A stretch of 64,000 nt of DNA, taken from positions 30,790,257-30,854,256 of the forward strand of contig NC_080048.1 in the NCBI RefSeq assembly GCF_026212465.1, written 5' to 3'. Positions 12,397-24,061 of this stretch are shown here, in pieces. The stretch comes from Amaranthus tricolor (lineage: Eukaryota > Streptophyta > Magnoliopsida > Caryophyllales > Amaranthaceae). Positions within the stretch are counted from its first letter, which is position 1; every line of letters starts with the position of its first letter. The notes beneath the pieces are model-generated. The model searched no databases. It had not been told where the DNA came from and saw only the letters and a list, made by a program, of their open reading frames with translations. The position numbers and the translations under genes were made by a program.

Positions 12397-12654
12397 CTCA
12401 ATTCTTATTTTTTGCCATCTTTTCTGATTTTATCGTCACTATTATTTTAAATTAATTTAATAAAATGATGAAAATGCCCTTGGACTTTAAAATTTTAAAA
12501 CTTCTATAAAACACAACTCACTCGATAACACTTTTATCACTTCAAAAAACATAAAATCTACACATATTAAATTAATCGGAGCTAAAGTGCGACTGAACCT
12601 AGGAGGAGTCGTTAACAAAAACTCGAGGTAATTTCTATATTAATATAATTTAAA

Positions 12655-12800
12655 ATAAAAAAAAAATTACGACTCGCACAAAAAGTGCACTGAACCTAGG
12701 AGGAGTCGCACAAAAAGTACGACTAAACCTAGGTCCAGTCGCACTTTTTGTGCGACTACTCCTAGGTTCAGTCGCACTTTTTATGCGACTCGTAATTTTT
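12655..12800. repeat. Long imperfect palindrome of GTCGCAC words
   Basis: The left arm (AATTACGACTCGCACAAAAAGTGC...) is complementary to the right arm (GTCGCACTTTTTATGCGACTCGTAATT), with CCTAGG blocks also paired, over roughly 145 bp. Transcribed in either direction it would fold into a long hairpin. The same words recur at 12585-12611 and 13131-13186. Confidence 0.88.
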
Positions 12801-13130
12801 TTTTTTTTTAATTTTGAAATTCCTTTTGTTAATTTAATTTATTTTTTAAGTTATTATTATTTTATAAATGTTGTAATAAATTATTTTATTTTAATATATT
12901 ATTATATTATGATAATATTATTATAACAATTAGTTTTGAATTTAAAATACATATATAAAATAAAATAAATTAAAATAACATAAATAAATAATTTAAGTAA
13001 ACACAAAAATGTATATAAAAAAATAAAATAAAATAGTTTACTATAATATTTAATAAATAATAATAACTTACAAAATAATTATAATAAATAAAAAGAATTA
13101 ATTTTTCAAAAAAAATTCCAAAATTCTCCA

Positions 13131-13186
13131 AGTCGCACAAAAAGTGCGACTGGACCTAGGTCTGGTCGCACATTTTGTGCGACTAG
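13131..13186. repeat. Palindromic GTCGCAC repeat, transposase side
   Basis: Contains GTCGCACAAAAAGTGCGAC, a CCTAGG block, and a second inverted GTCGCAC...GTGCGAC pair. It lies just downstream (minus strand) of the GTAAGT donor of the remnant first exon, the same place the palindromes occupy in the large MULE. Confidence 0.8.
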
Positions 13187-13244
13187 AGGGGGTTCTGGAA
13201 ATTTTTTTTTTTTTTTTGAAAAATTTTGAATCAATTAATTACTT

Positions 13245-13278
13245 ACAAATCGTTATCATGCTCGTTTTGGTTCGCCAT
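13245..13278 (-). pseudogene. Remnant first exon of MULE transposase
   Basis: Encodes MANQNEHDND from an ATG at 13278-13276 and runs into GTAAGT at 13246-13241. It corresponds to exon 1 (MANESDYESDA) of the transposase at 21167-21135. No further exon exists in this element. Confidence 0.55.
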
Positions 13279-13446
13279 TGTTATTCGATGTACACTATTA
13301 GCTTGTTTAAGTTAACATAGTGTTTTTAGAGAGATGTTACAATTTTTGAGTTCGAAAATTATGCAGGGGTGATTTTGAAAATTCATTCTATATAAAATGG
13401 CGATAAAATAAAAAAAGGTGGCGATATTTAGTAATACCCTTTGAAT

Positions 13447-16046
13447 TAGGTCACAAGAAGTAGCTTCCTGAATTTACTATTATTATTATTAATATTATTA
13501 TTATAGCTAGAATGATTTTCTAAAACTATTTCAACAATCTTTGTTGAGGCATATACATGACATTTGGCAATACTCCATAATGTGATCAATTTTAATTACT
13601 ATAGTTGAGACGACTTGACATTAATGTGTTGATATTGATAGATGATTATCATTGATTACTAACTAGATGGGGTATCCTTTATTCCTATTCTAAACTCTTG
13701 TTAGCGATAGTGTTTTTTAGAGATCATTTTTAATTGAGTCAGTCTAAAAAGAAAAATATAGTGGGCAATAAAAATATTATAAGTAAACATTTAAAATATT
13801 GTAAGTATTGTATGCTTACTCGGAGGGCATTAAGAATATTATAAAAAAGTGTTAAGGATGCGATATGTAGACATTACGAATGATGTAAGTAGGTATAAAG
13901 TTACTAAAAGTAGATATTAAGGATATTCTAAGTTGGGCTATCTCATTCATGTTTGGGCCCCATGGTAAAAGATAAAAATAACCCTTAAAATTTAAGATGT
14001 AATAAATAATGTAATACTCTTTTTGATTTATATTGTTGATATTTTAATTATTTTATAAAAAAAAAAACCTACAATTCAAAATACATAGTAAAAAAATATA
14101 AATTATACCTAAATTTAATTTAAGTTAATATCAATGTTATACATAAAAATACATATTTTGGACCCTAAAAATTTGGGATTTTTGGTGATAACACGCTTTG
14201 CCCTTGCTAATCGACGACCATGATTGAAGGTGGGCATTAAGAATAATATAAGTAGTCATTAAAATGATGTAAGTAGACATTAAGAATACAATAAATAGAC
14301 ATTAATTTTGAATGGGTTGGACTTGAGAGACGTCTCTCAGTATACCGACTGATTTCTATTTGATGTTTTCATAATGAATGTTTACAAAGATTGAGAAAAG
14401 TTGAATCTTTTAGATGAAATATCCCTATTATTTTATTGAGTAATAATGTTGATAAAGAAAAAGTTGAGACCAAAAGTACTAAAAAATATATAAAATAAAA
14501 TTAATAAACAGGATAGGAAAACCACAAACATTAGAAATAAAATTAACAAATAAAAAGAAACAGAAAAATTAACAAAATAAAGTAATTATGGGGATGACAA
14601 ATATTAAAAAATATATATAATTTTTTTAATTTTTTATAATTCGTACTTAGAAATAATTGAGTCACAATTTGCTTTAAAATATATATATATAATAAAATGG
14701 ACAAACAAAAATAAACAGAAAAAATAACAAATAATACTTGCTTAAATTAAAAGATGGAGATAATAAATAATAACGGACAGAATATCAAGTAATCAACTAT
14801 TTTGAAGTAACGCGAGACAATAACTCACCTCTCCATCACAAAAATTGATTGATCAAGACCAGCACTTTGCTTTTGACCCAACTAACCCATCCCGTCCCTC
14901 AACCTATTATATAATAAAAAAAGGTAAATATATAACTTGTTTACAGTATCACTTGTTTATAACTTGACCCAACTTACAATAACTCTATTAGTAGTAAATG
15001 AAAGTCTCAAATTTATAACTTGACCCTAATCATAATTTGGAAAAGCAAAACAAAAACAAAATAGTTTACAGTATCACTTGTTTATAACCCAATCAAGTTG
15101 AGCTTAGTTGTTGGCTTTTCATAAAAAGATCTAAATTTTTTATAATATTTTAGACAGCTAGTCTTTTGAGAGATCGTCTCCTTGAGGCACGTATCTCAAG
15201 TCCAGCCCATTAAAAATTAATTTCTACTTACCGTACTCTTAATGTCTTCTTATATTATTCTTAGTGCTTACTTACCGTATCTTCAATGTCTATTTTTAGT
15301 TTTTTAAATGTCTACTTATACCTTTCTTAATGCCTACTTATAATATTTTAAAAAATATATAATATGTCAGTCTAATTAGAGATGATCTTTTAAAGAGACC
15401 GTCTCTCATAAGAATTTGTGTATTTTAGATAGGTTGAGGAGAGAGTAGGACTATGTGAGAATCGAACTTATTATCTTTTATAGAAAGTGATATTACTTCA
15501 ACTAAAATAAGAGTCGATTCTCATGAAAATCTCTAGTTGAACTCAAATAATTCATAACAAATCAATTAATTCCTAGATATAGTATGTAGTAATCGAATGT
15601 GCTATTCTAATAGTCGGAATGATTTCAGACCAAATGTTTCGATTTTGATTCAAAATCAATTGGGTGTTGACATACATAGTTTAAAAATTAGTTTGATGTC
15701 GGATTAAAATCAAATTTAATTATAAAATTAGATGAATAGTGAATAATAAACACTATTTTAAAATGAGAAAATTAGCCGTTAAGTTAAACTAATTATGAAA
15801 AAAACTATTACCATTAATATATAAAAGATAAATGGCATGATAGCCGTTGAGAGAATAACCCATAATAATTTTGATGACAGAGACTAAAAGGTGTTGCTAT
15901 CATCGACAAGGACAAAACTACTTTTCTCCTCTAATTAAGGATATTACCCCATTAATTAATTTATGGCACTAAATTCCACAACCAAGGATCCACCAAGTTG
16001 CAGTGGATAATGATGCTTTGGGAGTATAATGCAACAAAAAATACAG
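13447..16046. other. A+T-rich spacer with short-repeat MITE-like tracts
   Basis: No gene. Three tracts are built from about 24-bp units containing TAGACATTAAGAATA/ATTATAAGTA: 13759-13930 and 14226-14310 in one direction and 15205-15350 as the reverse complement. They lie near AGACGTCTCTC/GAGACCGTCTCTC words (14325, 15165, 15400). A separate tract at 14350-14570 matches 25350-25540. All look like degraded MITEs. Confidence 0.5.
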
Positions 16047-16055
16047 TTTATTGTA
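16047..16055. repeat. Target-site duplication of MULE, left copy
   Basis: TTTATTGTA before the element; CTTATTGTA follows it at 21460-21468 (8 of 9 identical). Nine-base duplications are typical of Mutator-like elements. Confidence 0.65.
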
Positions 16056-16069
16056 CCCAATTCTTATAA

Positions 16070-16166
16070 TTCGCCACCCTTTTCATTTTTTCGCCACCCC
16101 CTAGTAAATTACCATATTGCCCTTGATTTTTGAAAAAATTACAATTATGCCATTAAACCTAAAATT
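16070..16166 (+). repeat. MULE left terminal inverted repeat
   Basis: Pairs with 21352-21446 in inverted orientation; identity is roughly 70-75% by eye, highest across CACCC.TTTTCATTTTT and AAATTACAA.ATGCCATT. Confidence 0.75.
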
Positions 16167-16169
16167 TTC

Positions 16170-16177
16170 TATATAAA
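16170..16177 (+). promoter_or_regulatory. TATA box of PMD gene
   Basis: TATATAAA just inside the left TIR, followed by a C/A-rich leader with CTCTCAC and then a 5' splice site at 16280. It fits as the core promoter driving rightward transcription. Confidence 0.55.
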
Positions 16178-16329
16178 CCACACTCACACTAAAAATTCTC
16201 TCACTACAACTAAAAACCAACATACAAAAGCAAAATTTGGGAGCAAAAATTAAGTTCAATCCGGAATTTATCAATCGAGGTAAGTTATTTTTAATTAAAT
16301 TTAATCATCAAAAAAAAAAAAAAATAGGT

Positions 16330-16349
16330 GTCGCCCAGATCTGGGCGAC
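16330..16349. repeat. Perfect 20-bp palindrome
   Basis: GTCGCCCAGATCTGGGCGAC equals its own reverse complement and stands alone as a G+C-rich island in A/T homopolymers, 45 bp past the predicted donor. Confidence 0.95.
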
Positions 16350-16719
16350 TCCAATTTTTTTTTTTTTTTTTTTTTTTTCCGTATGTATTTTGTTAATTTT
16401 ATTATTATTAATTTAATTATTATTATTATTGTATTGTTATTTTTGTTAATATTAAATATATGTTAATGTTATTATTATTAATTTTATTATTATTATTGTG
16501 ATTGTTAATTTTGTATTATTAAATATATGTTAATGTTGTTATCATTAATTTTATTATTATTATTGTTATTGTTATTTTTATTTATTATTAAATATATGTT
16601 TATGTTTTGTTTTATAAATTATTAGTTTAAATTTGTATATTGTAATGTTTATTTTTTTTTTTAGTAAGTGTATATATATATATGTTATTTATATTTTACG
16701 GAAAAAAAAAAAAAAAAGA

Positions 16720-16787
16720 AAATGAGTCGCCCAGATCTGGGCGGCTGAACCGGGGTCCAGCCGCCCGGATCTGGGCGACTCATTTTC
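16720..16787. repeat. Imperfect palindrome of GTCGCCCAGATCTGGGCGAC words
   Basis: Arms GAAAATGAGTCGCCCAGATC... and its complement ending GGGCGACTCATTTTC enclose AACCGGGGTC. A hairpin of about 29-bp stem could form. Each arm is itself palindromic. Confidence 0.9.
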
Positions 16788-16868
16788 TTTTTCTTTTTTT
16801 TTTATTTTAATTTTTTGTATATTTTGGAGTAATAAATTTAAAAATTGAAATTTAAAAAAAAAACTGAT

Positions 16869-16872
<4 letters not shown>

Positions 16873-16947
<75 letters not shown>
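16873..16947. repeat. (AT)n microsatellite
   Basis: About 37 uninterrupted AT units inside the predicted leader intron. Confidence 0.97.
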
Positions 16948-16949
<2 letters not shown>

Positions 16950-17480
16950 CCTTATATTTAGGAAAAATATATTTAAAGTTTGAAATTTAAAAAAAAACCT
17001 GATTTTTATTAATAAATTTATATATTTTTTTAATAAAATGTTAATATTGTAAATAATTTATTTATTTATTTATTTTAAATTTGTTTTTTTTTTCCGTTTA
17101 TTTAGGAATAATAATTTTAAATTTTGAAATATAAAAAAAAACATGATTATTATTAATAATTTTATATATTTTTTTTAATAAAATGTTAATATTGTACTTA
17201 ATTTTGGAAAAAAAAAGGTGATTATTATTAATAATTTTTTTGATTTTTTTTTTAAAAAAGGTGATTATTATTATAAATATAATTTTTTTATGTTATTACT
17301 GTTATTGTGATAGTTAATAATAATTTAATTTTTTGTTGTTATATAATTGTTTATGTTTGTATTATTAATTAATTATTTTGTTTTTTATGTTATTTTTTTC
17401 CATATTTTATTTATGATTATTATGTTTTTAGAAATATTATTATTTATAATATTGAATGAAACCGTAAAAAATTGTAGAAA

Positions 17481-18243
17481 ATGGCTGGTAATCAAGGAAA
17501 AGGAAAAGGTTTTTTTAGGCAATTGTTGAGAGGTAATAGTTCTAGGCCTACCTTACTCAGAGGGGACCCGCATGAGAGGGGGGTCACGGGTTCTGCTAGG
17601 AGGGCTAGGCAGGAAGAGGCGGCCAGACACAGTGAGGCCCAAAGGTCGAGTACGCTGAACCAAGTGCGTACTCATTTTGATGACCAGGCTGATAGCCTCC
17701 AAAGTAGTTGGGGGGTTTATAGTGATGATGATAATGATGCTGATGATGTTCAGTTCCAAGCTCCTGAGCCTGCCCCATTGGACTGGACTATAGTTCGTGG
17801 CCCCGACGGCAGATTTGCCCTTGGCGGCCCGAGTTCTTCCGCCGCATCTGAGCGTGCAGGAGGAAGTTTTGTCGATAATGAGCCGCCACGGGGCAGGCCC
17901 TCACAGTCCACTAACACGGACTGGTTAGTGACATCACCCCAGCCCGGGGGGGACGACAGATACGCGACTGATCCCTAGCTATGGCGGGCACATAGCTAAA
18001 CTTATTTATGACGGCTCCGAGCGTACGCCTTCGATTCTGGAGTGCCGTTTTAGGAAGAGACCGGTGGAGTCCATCATCGGACTGAGGGATATGTCCGATG
18101 AGCTAGTCGATTTTCTACCTTCCACTTCCCTCGGTCGACTACCGGTCATTATGCACCAGCACATCGACTCTGCTTTGATATCGGCGTTCGTCGAGAGGTG
18201 GCAGCCGGATACGAACACCTTTCTACCTTCCAATTCCTACTGA
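17481..18243 (+). pseudogene. Plant mobile domain (PMD) protein, MULE-borne, frameshifted and truncated
   Basis: ATG at 17481 opens 165 codons (MAGNQGKGKGFF...), a low-complexity, acidic/Pro-rich N-terminal region ending at TAG 17976-17978. In the +1 frame from about 17953 the sequence continues as IPSYGGHIAKLIYDGSER, then SIIGLRDM and ALISAFVERWQPDTNTF, the N-terminal signature of the plant mobile domain (aminotransferase-like) found in MAIN/MAIL1 and in PMD transposons. The frames meet at a run of seven G (17946-17952), pointing to a one-base indel or sequencing error. The domain stops early: the usual HLPxGE continuation is replaced by LPSNSY and TGA at 18241-18243. What transposon PMD proteins do is not established. 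Confidence 0.72.
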
Positions 18244-20372
18244 AGATTGCGTCTCTCGGCCACTAGATCTGCCACTTGATCTCCCGCGGGAAGAAGATCT
18301 AGACCCTCGACCACGAGAAGATGATCGGCTATATTCAAATGAACTTTTTCTCCTTCTCATGGTTTTACTAGTGCTTGGTCTTCCCTTTCTCGGTGGACTA
18401 GCGTAAGGCTCAGGTATATCCGCACCATCTGGGTGTAATTCATAATCAAGTACCTCAGCCATTCGGCGAACAAAAGCGGGATCAGATTTAAGGACTTCAT
18501 CGACCAGAGATTCAAAGTACTCTTTGTCATTGGCGTTCGCGTTTCGTACTTCTTCATTGGGTTCGTCTCCTACCTCTGTGTACCTCAAAGTACTCCAGAA
18601 TTCATGAATGTCATCCAAATACAAAGCACCATGTGATCCAATGGTCATTTGTAAATAACATGCACACGGCAATCCATGGGTTTTTTGAAGTACACAATCG
18701 CATTTGTTCAATGCAAAATCACCCAGTTCTAACATGCGGTTAAACTCATTCTGGATCTGCTCCAAGGCATAGAGAGACACGTGGCGATAAAGAGGTCTAA
18801 AGAAATACTGTCGTAGCGTTCTTGGTACAGAAGTCATGGATTCCTGTAGCGATTGTCGGATTTTAGCTTGTTGATTTGTAATCTGTGCGTGCGCCCTTTT
18901 GAAAAGGGTATCGAATGAGCTATTACCGCTACCAAGGTAATACTTAAAAGACGAGTGTTGGCTTTCCACTCTGCTGGTAGTATGGTTACCCAAGTGTAAA
19001 CAATCATTCGTCCACGCACGCACAAATTTCTCTCTAAGTGGAATCCATGTTCCAGTCAAATACCGAACGACCCTTCGGTTCCTAACCGACCACGTACTGA
19101 CGATCCCTTCCCATCTCTTTTCATATTCTCGAATTGTAGCACTTTCAACCAAGGGGTTCCATCTACTTTTCCTGAATAACTGCCCTTGTTGGTTTTTCTT
19201 GCCGCCGCACAACTTGTCCACCATGTTCTCAACATCGTTGCCAATATGCCAGGTGCATAACAAATGACGTACATCTACATTAAACAAAACAGTGAACGTA
19301 ATTAAGACATTATCAATAGATACAACCACAATAATGAACTCACAAAGCGTTTTTACCTGGGAAGACGTCACGAATAGCTGCAGATAAACCTTCGTCACGA
19401 TCGGTTACAATGACGCTAGGAGTCTGAGCACTGCCGAAAATATCTCTCAATCCCTGCAGCACCCACGAGTACGACACAGCCGCCTCATCTCGCATCAAAC
19501 AAAACGCAACCAAGAAGTTGTGATTTGTTGGCGTCATTCCGATCACTTCACATAGTGGCCACTTTGGTTTGTTCGTTTTGTACGTTGTATCTATCAGCAC
19601 AACATACGGCCACGTACGTATCATTTGGATTGAAGTAGGATTTGCAATTAAAAGTCTGCTCAAGTGCCCGTCATTATCCAACTCTGTCTAGACCACATAA
19701 TTATGTTCTGTGGCCATATGAAGACAGTGTTGAAGGGGAGTCCTGCCCTCCATTTCATCTCTCCTTATTGATTGCCTAATATTATATATCTGATTCATAC
19801 TAGCATAAAAACCAGGAAAATTATCTCTAATAGAATTCATAATAAAGGCCGGTTGCATTCCGGTTGCACTAAGTTGTCGTATGTGCTCCCGAATATCTAC
19901 ATTAATCCTCGCCCTTACATGACCATCTCTGTACACCAAGAACGGGTGGTTATGTTTTCCCTTTTCACCAGGACACACCCTTACCGTCCAAGGTCTTTCT
20001 CCTGGTTTACGACTACTTCCTACAATCATAAATTTACACCCACAACTCCTACTTTTAGAACCAGGTCGGGCAACATTATCTACATTATCTACATCACCCC
20101 TAAGTTTACCATAGCGGTGACATCTTAAATAACAACTAACTCTGGAACGTCCTTCTTTCTTTTTATAAGAAGCACGTGTAAATTGAAAACCAATTGTTAT
20201 TGTTATCGCATCGGCCCAACTATGTAACTCATCTATGGAGATAAATTCCCTATCCGTAACAAAGTGACCGGAGTAGTCTACGTTTTCTCCAAAGTTTTCA
20301 AACTCCTGCACATTTGAAATGATATAAATTAAGTACATTAATGACTACAATAATAATAATTGTATTAATAAT

Positions 20373-20532
<160 letters not shown>

Positions 20533-20936
20533 TAACGATAAATCAAACTAATAATGACAATAACAATAACAATAACAATTTTAATAATAATAAAAACATT
20601 ACGTTAATAAAAAAATTTAAAAACATTTAAAATAAATAAATAATGACAAGACAAATAATAACAATAATAATAATAGTAATAATAATGACAACAAATACAA
20701 CAGTAATATTAATAATTATAACAATAATAAATAAATAAATAATTAAATAAATAAATAAATTACGTAAATTAAAATATTAAAAAATTTAAAAAATAAAAAT
20801 ATCAACAATAAAAATTATAATAATGACAACAACAATAATAATAATAATAATAGTACTAACAATAATTATAATAATAATTTAAAAAAACATTAATACGTAA
20901 ATAAAAAAATAAAAAAAAAAAATATATTAATAAACC

Positions 20937-21095
20937 AGTCGCACAAATCTGGGCGACTAACCCAAGGTCCAGTCGCACAAAATTGGGCGACTGGACCATG
21001 GGTCAGTCGCCCAGATTTGTGCGAGTGGACCATGGGTTAGTCGCCCAGATTTGTGCGACTGAACCATGGTTCAGTCGCCTAGATTTGTGCGACTT
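20937..21095. repeat. Tandem ~34-bp palindromic units, two inverted relative to three
   Basis: Five units of about 34 bp. Units 1-2 read GTCGCACAAATCTGGGCGAC and variant; units 3-5 read GTCGCCCAGATTTGTGCGAC and variants, the reverse orientation. Linkers carry CCATGG. The same core word as the plus-strand gene intron palindromes occurs here in a hybrid GTCGCAC/GTCGCCC form. Confidence 0.92.
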
Positions 21096-21134
21096 GTTTT
21101 TTTTTTTTTTTTTTCGAACGACAGTTTTACGTAC

Positions 21135-21167
21135 CGCATCCGACTCATAGTCGCTTTCGTTAGCCAT
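21135..21167 (-). other. Transposase exon 1
   Basis: 33-nt coding exon MANESDYESDA, ATG at 21167-21165, donor GTACGT right after GCG. It is too short to be seen as an independent reading frame; recognised because splicing in phase joins it to exon 2 and because the small MULE at 13.2 kb has a matching exon. Confidence 0.65.
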
Positions 21168-21281
21168 ATTCAACCAATTACGCCTTACAACTTCTTTAAC
21201 ACTTTTTAGAGAGATAGTACCAGTTTTTTAGAGAGATAGTACCGTGTTTGAATTCGTACTTCAAACGCATCTCAGAATTCG

Positions 21282-21290
21282 ATATATATA
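21282..21290 (-). promoter_or_regulatory. TATA box of MULE transposase gene
   Basis: TATATATCG on the minus strand, about 115 bp upstream of the ATG and inside the right end. It mirrors the TATA at 16170 in the left end, as expected for inward-facing TIR promoters. Confidence 0.5.
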
Positions 21291-21351
21291 GACAAATCAT
21301 CCGCATTAAATTCTTAATAGTGTTATTAAGCGTGATTTACATTTATTAATT

Positions 21352-21446
21352 ATGTTTTAACTCCAATGGCATTTTTGTAATTTTTTTAAATCCAGGGGCA
21401 ATTAAGTAATTTTGGGATGTGGCTAAAAATGAAAAGGGGTGACGAA
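21352..21446 (-). repeat. MULE right terminal inverted repeat
   Basis: Inverted counterpart of 16070-16166; outermost bases to 21459 match less well. Confidence 0.75.
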
Positions 21447-21459
21447 AAATAGCAACACC

Positions 21460-21468
21460 CTTATTGTA
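21460..21468. repeat. Target-site duplication of MULE, right copy
   Basis: CTTATTGTA, one mismatch from 16047-16055. Confidence 0.65.
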
Positions 21469-21504
21469 AATAAACTTTTTATCTATACATAAATTATAAT
21501 ATTT

Positions 21505-21755
21505 CCTCCGTTTTATGTTCTTTGTATTTGAAATATTTCATCTTAATGAGAGAGAAATTTAATTAATATTTTTAATATATATTTAATAGAAAAAATATAT
21601 TCACGTGAGATTTCATTAGATTTGTCTTAATGTATATTTTTATTATGTATTTTTATTAATTTTTTATTATGTGAATGTAGAGTTGTTGAGGTTTAAAATT
21701 TACTTTTAAAACTATGCAAAAAAACTAAACGAGAAGAACAAAAAAAATAACAGAG
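21505..21755. repeat. Stowaway-like MITE, degraded
   Basis: Left CCTCCGTTTTATGTTCTTTG and right (reverse complement) CTCTGTTATTTTTTTTGTTC are an approximate inverted pair about 250 bp apart. No coding content. Confidence 0.4.
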
Positions 21756-24059
21756 TATTAATATATTAAAAACATGATTTTAAACAATGATGCAATTACA
21801 AATTGTATTTATTAAGTTTAAATTGATTCATAAAAATTTGACAGTCAAAATTTAATATATAATATAACCATGTAGGTGGTTATGTGAAAAAAATTGGATG
21901 TGTAATAAAAAGCAGTAAATGTATTTGATTTATAGTGGAAAAAAACTACATTTACCTATTCAAAATTTTATTTAAAAGTGTCATTAAAACACTAATGCAA
22001 ATTAAAATCTTTAACCCATTGTGATTGTCTTTTTCGCATAAAAGATTTAAATTTAATAAAATTGTTATCATGTAAAAAAGATTTGCTAATTAAAAAGATT
22101 TATGGAATAATTTAGCAAAAAAGCTTGAAAAACATTTTTGAATTTAAATTATGAGATTCTGTTTTTTTTTAAATATATATTAGCATAATACAAACTATTT
22201 CAAGATTTACTGAATGAAAAAGATGCAAATACTAAAAGATTTAATGAAAAATATTTAAATTTTAAAAGTTGGGTGATGATATTTACAATTCTTAGGGCTG
22301 CACATAAAAATTAACAAATTCTATTTATCATCAATAATTTTAGATTTTAAAGAGAATCTAATATAAAAATTGGGAACAATTAATGCTTTTTATAGTTATT
22401 TAAAATTCCCGAGAAAGAATTAATGATAAAATAATAAAATATATTTAAAAATAATATGCTTTCAAAGCAAAAAAATAACAAACTAAATGAAAAAAGTATG
22501 AGATTCTTTCTTATATACAGCTCTTAGGGCTATATATATCATTCTTCTTAAAAGTTTAATACTTTCAATTATACAATATTTGTAGTTGTAATATAACAAT
22601 TGTTTAAAATTCATCTCTTAAATTCAAACCATATTTTATCCATAAAATAATAAGTTAATTTTTAAAAACTGCACTATAAATGTTCAAAATATAAATTACA
22701 TAATACGATAACGTATTACAATCCTTTTAGATTTGAATTAAATTTGTCAATTTCACAAATAAATCGAATTGGTCAAAGATATCATCATGTAATCATGACT
22801 TAGATAGGCAACCAAAATGAATTCTCATGTCAACATTAATTTCCCACTAAATGCATTCCATGTGGCAATATACTTTAGAATTCATATGTGTAATTTTACG
22901 CTCTTTTTATGATAGAAATGTCAACTTTAATTACACTTCTAAAAGATCAAAATGACTTAGAAGTATTTCATATGTTTGACTTTCCTTTTTTTTTTTGTTT
23001 TCATCGGTGAATAAAATTATGTACATTTTTTCAATTTACATTTGTTTTCATTATTTTTTTGGCGACGTCTTGTTGCTTTTTTACTAACTAACAAACTTGA
23101 CATATGATATACCGTTGGAAAGCTCTTGAAGTCTACTTTTTAATGTTGTAAACCTTACATCAATACAATCTTTCTATAAAAAAGTAGGACAAAAAGAGTG
23201 AGCATGTATCTAATTTGACCTCAAAACTTTTACATTTTAAACATTTTTCTACTCTTTTTCCCGTCTTCATTGTAAATCATCTTCAACCAAGCAATAATCC
23301 CTTTAGTAAACTCTAGCATCATTAAAATCATAAGTATTATGCTTAAAATAATCAAAACTGTTCAAAATCAACATGAATAACCAAAATGAATAAAGAAGCA
23401 TAAATCTTCAAAACAAGCACAAAATTACTTATAATAACTATCATTAAGGAGTATAAAATGATATAAATAAGTGCAAATAATTGCACTTAACAGAAGATAT
23501 TTGACGAAATAAATAAAATAAACTCTCGTATAACTATGTTTTTTCTAAATATTAAATAGTGTAAAAAATGATTTTGATGCAACTAAAAACACACGAAAGA
23601 ATTAATAATATGAAGTGTTGTAATTTGTAAAATGAGTGGGACCGCCGGCGAAACAATCAAACAAAGAATTGAGTTGATGATTTGGGAAATAGTAGGACAT
23701 GAGACATGCAAACCCAATTGTAATGTGTGGAGTATTATTTTGTCGTACTAACAATTATTACATGTCTGACTTTAGCCCATTAGTTACTGCACCTGCATAG
23801 CTCTATTATCCAACAACCGTCTGATATTCTGCTTCCAATTACTAGGAATTTGATTATTCATGATCACCAATTACGCATAATCCAGCCGTTTATCAAGCTA
23901 ATAACTTTATTTCTACTTATTTTATTTTTACCTTAGTCAATATCACTGCCATTGCCCTTTCTGTTGGCATAGCTTGATAGCTATAACTCTTGACCTTTGT
24001 ACTTGGTAGCTATTTTTACCTTTTTCTTAAAAAATTTGAAAAAAATAAATAATAAATAA
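21756..24059. other. A+T-rich spacer
   Basis: About 2.3 kb with no supportable gene, RNA or bounded repeat on either strand. Confidence 0.55.
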
Positions 24060-24061
24060 TA

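Larger units (their letters stand above)
12397..13437. mobile_element. Non-autonomous MULE, deletion derivative
   Basis: About 1040 bp. The ends are inverted copies: left CTCAATTCTTATTTTTTGCC... with ATCGTCAC, right (reverse complement) GTATTACTAAATATCGCCACC... with ATCGCCA, the same layout as the 16-21.5-kb MULE. Inside the right end is a start ATG at 13278 encoding MANQNEHDND followed by a GTAAGT donor at 13246-13241, matching the first exon MANESDYESDA plus donor of the large element; TTTTTAGAGAGAT is shared upstream of both. Inside the left end CTCGAG then GTAATT mirrors the ATCGAG/GTAAGT donor of the large element's plus-strand gene. The space between holds only A+T-rich sequence and palindromes. 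The flanking 9-mers agree at only 6 of 9 positions, so termini are approximate. Confidence 0.7.
16280..17477 (+). other. Predicted 5'-leader intron of PMD gene
   Basis: Donor GAG/GTAAGT at 16280, acceptor ATTGTAG ending at 17477, three bases before the ATG (17481). The 1.2-kb interval is extremely A+T-rich and contains palindromes at 16330-16349 and 16720-16787 and an (AT)n run. Prediction from splice consensus only. Confidence 0.5.

Noticed and set aside
17553..18233. Minus-strand frames opposite the PMD gene
   Set aside because: Antisense shadows; no domain.
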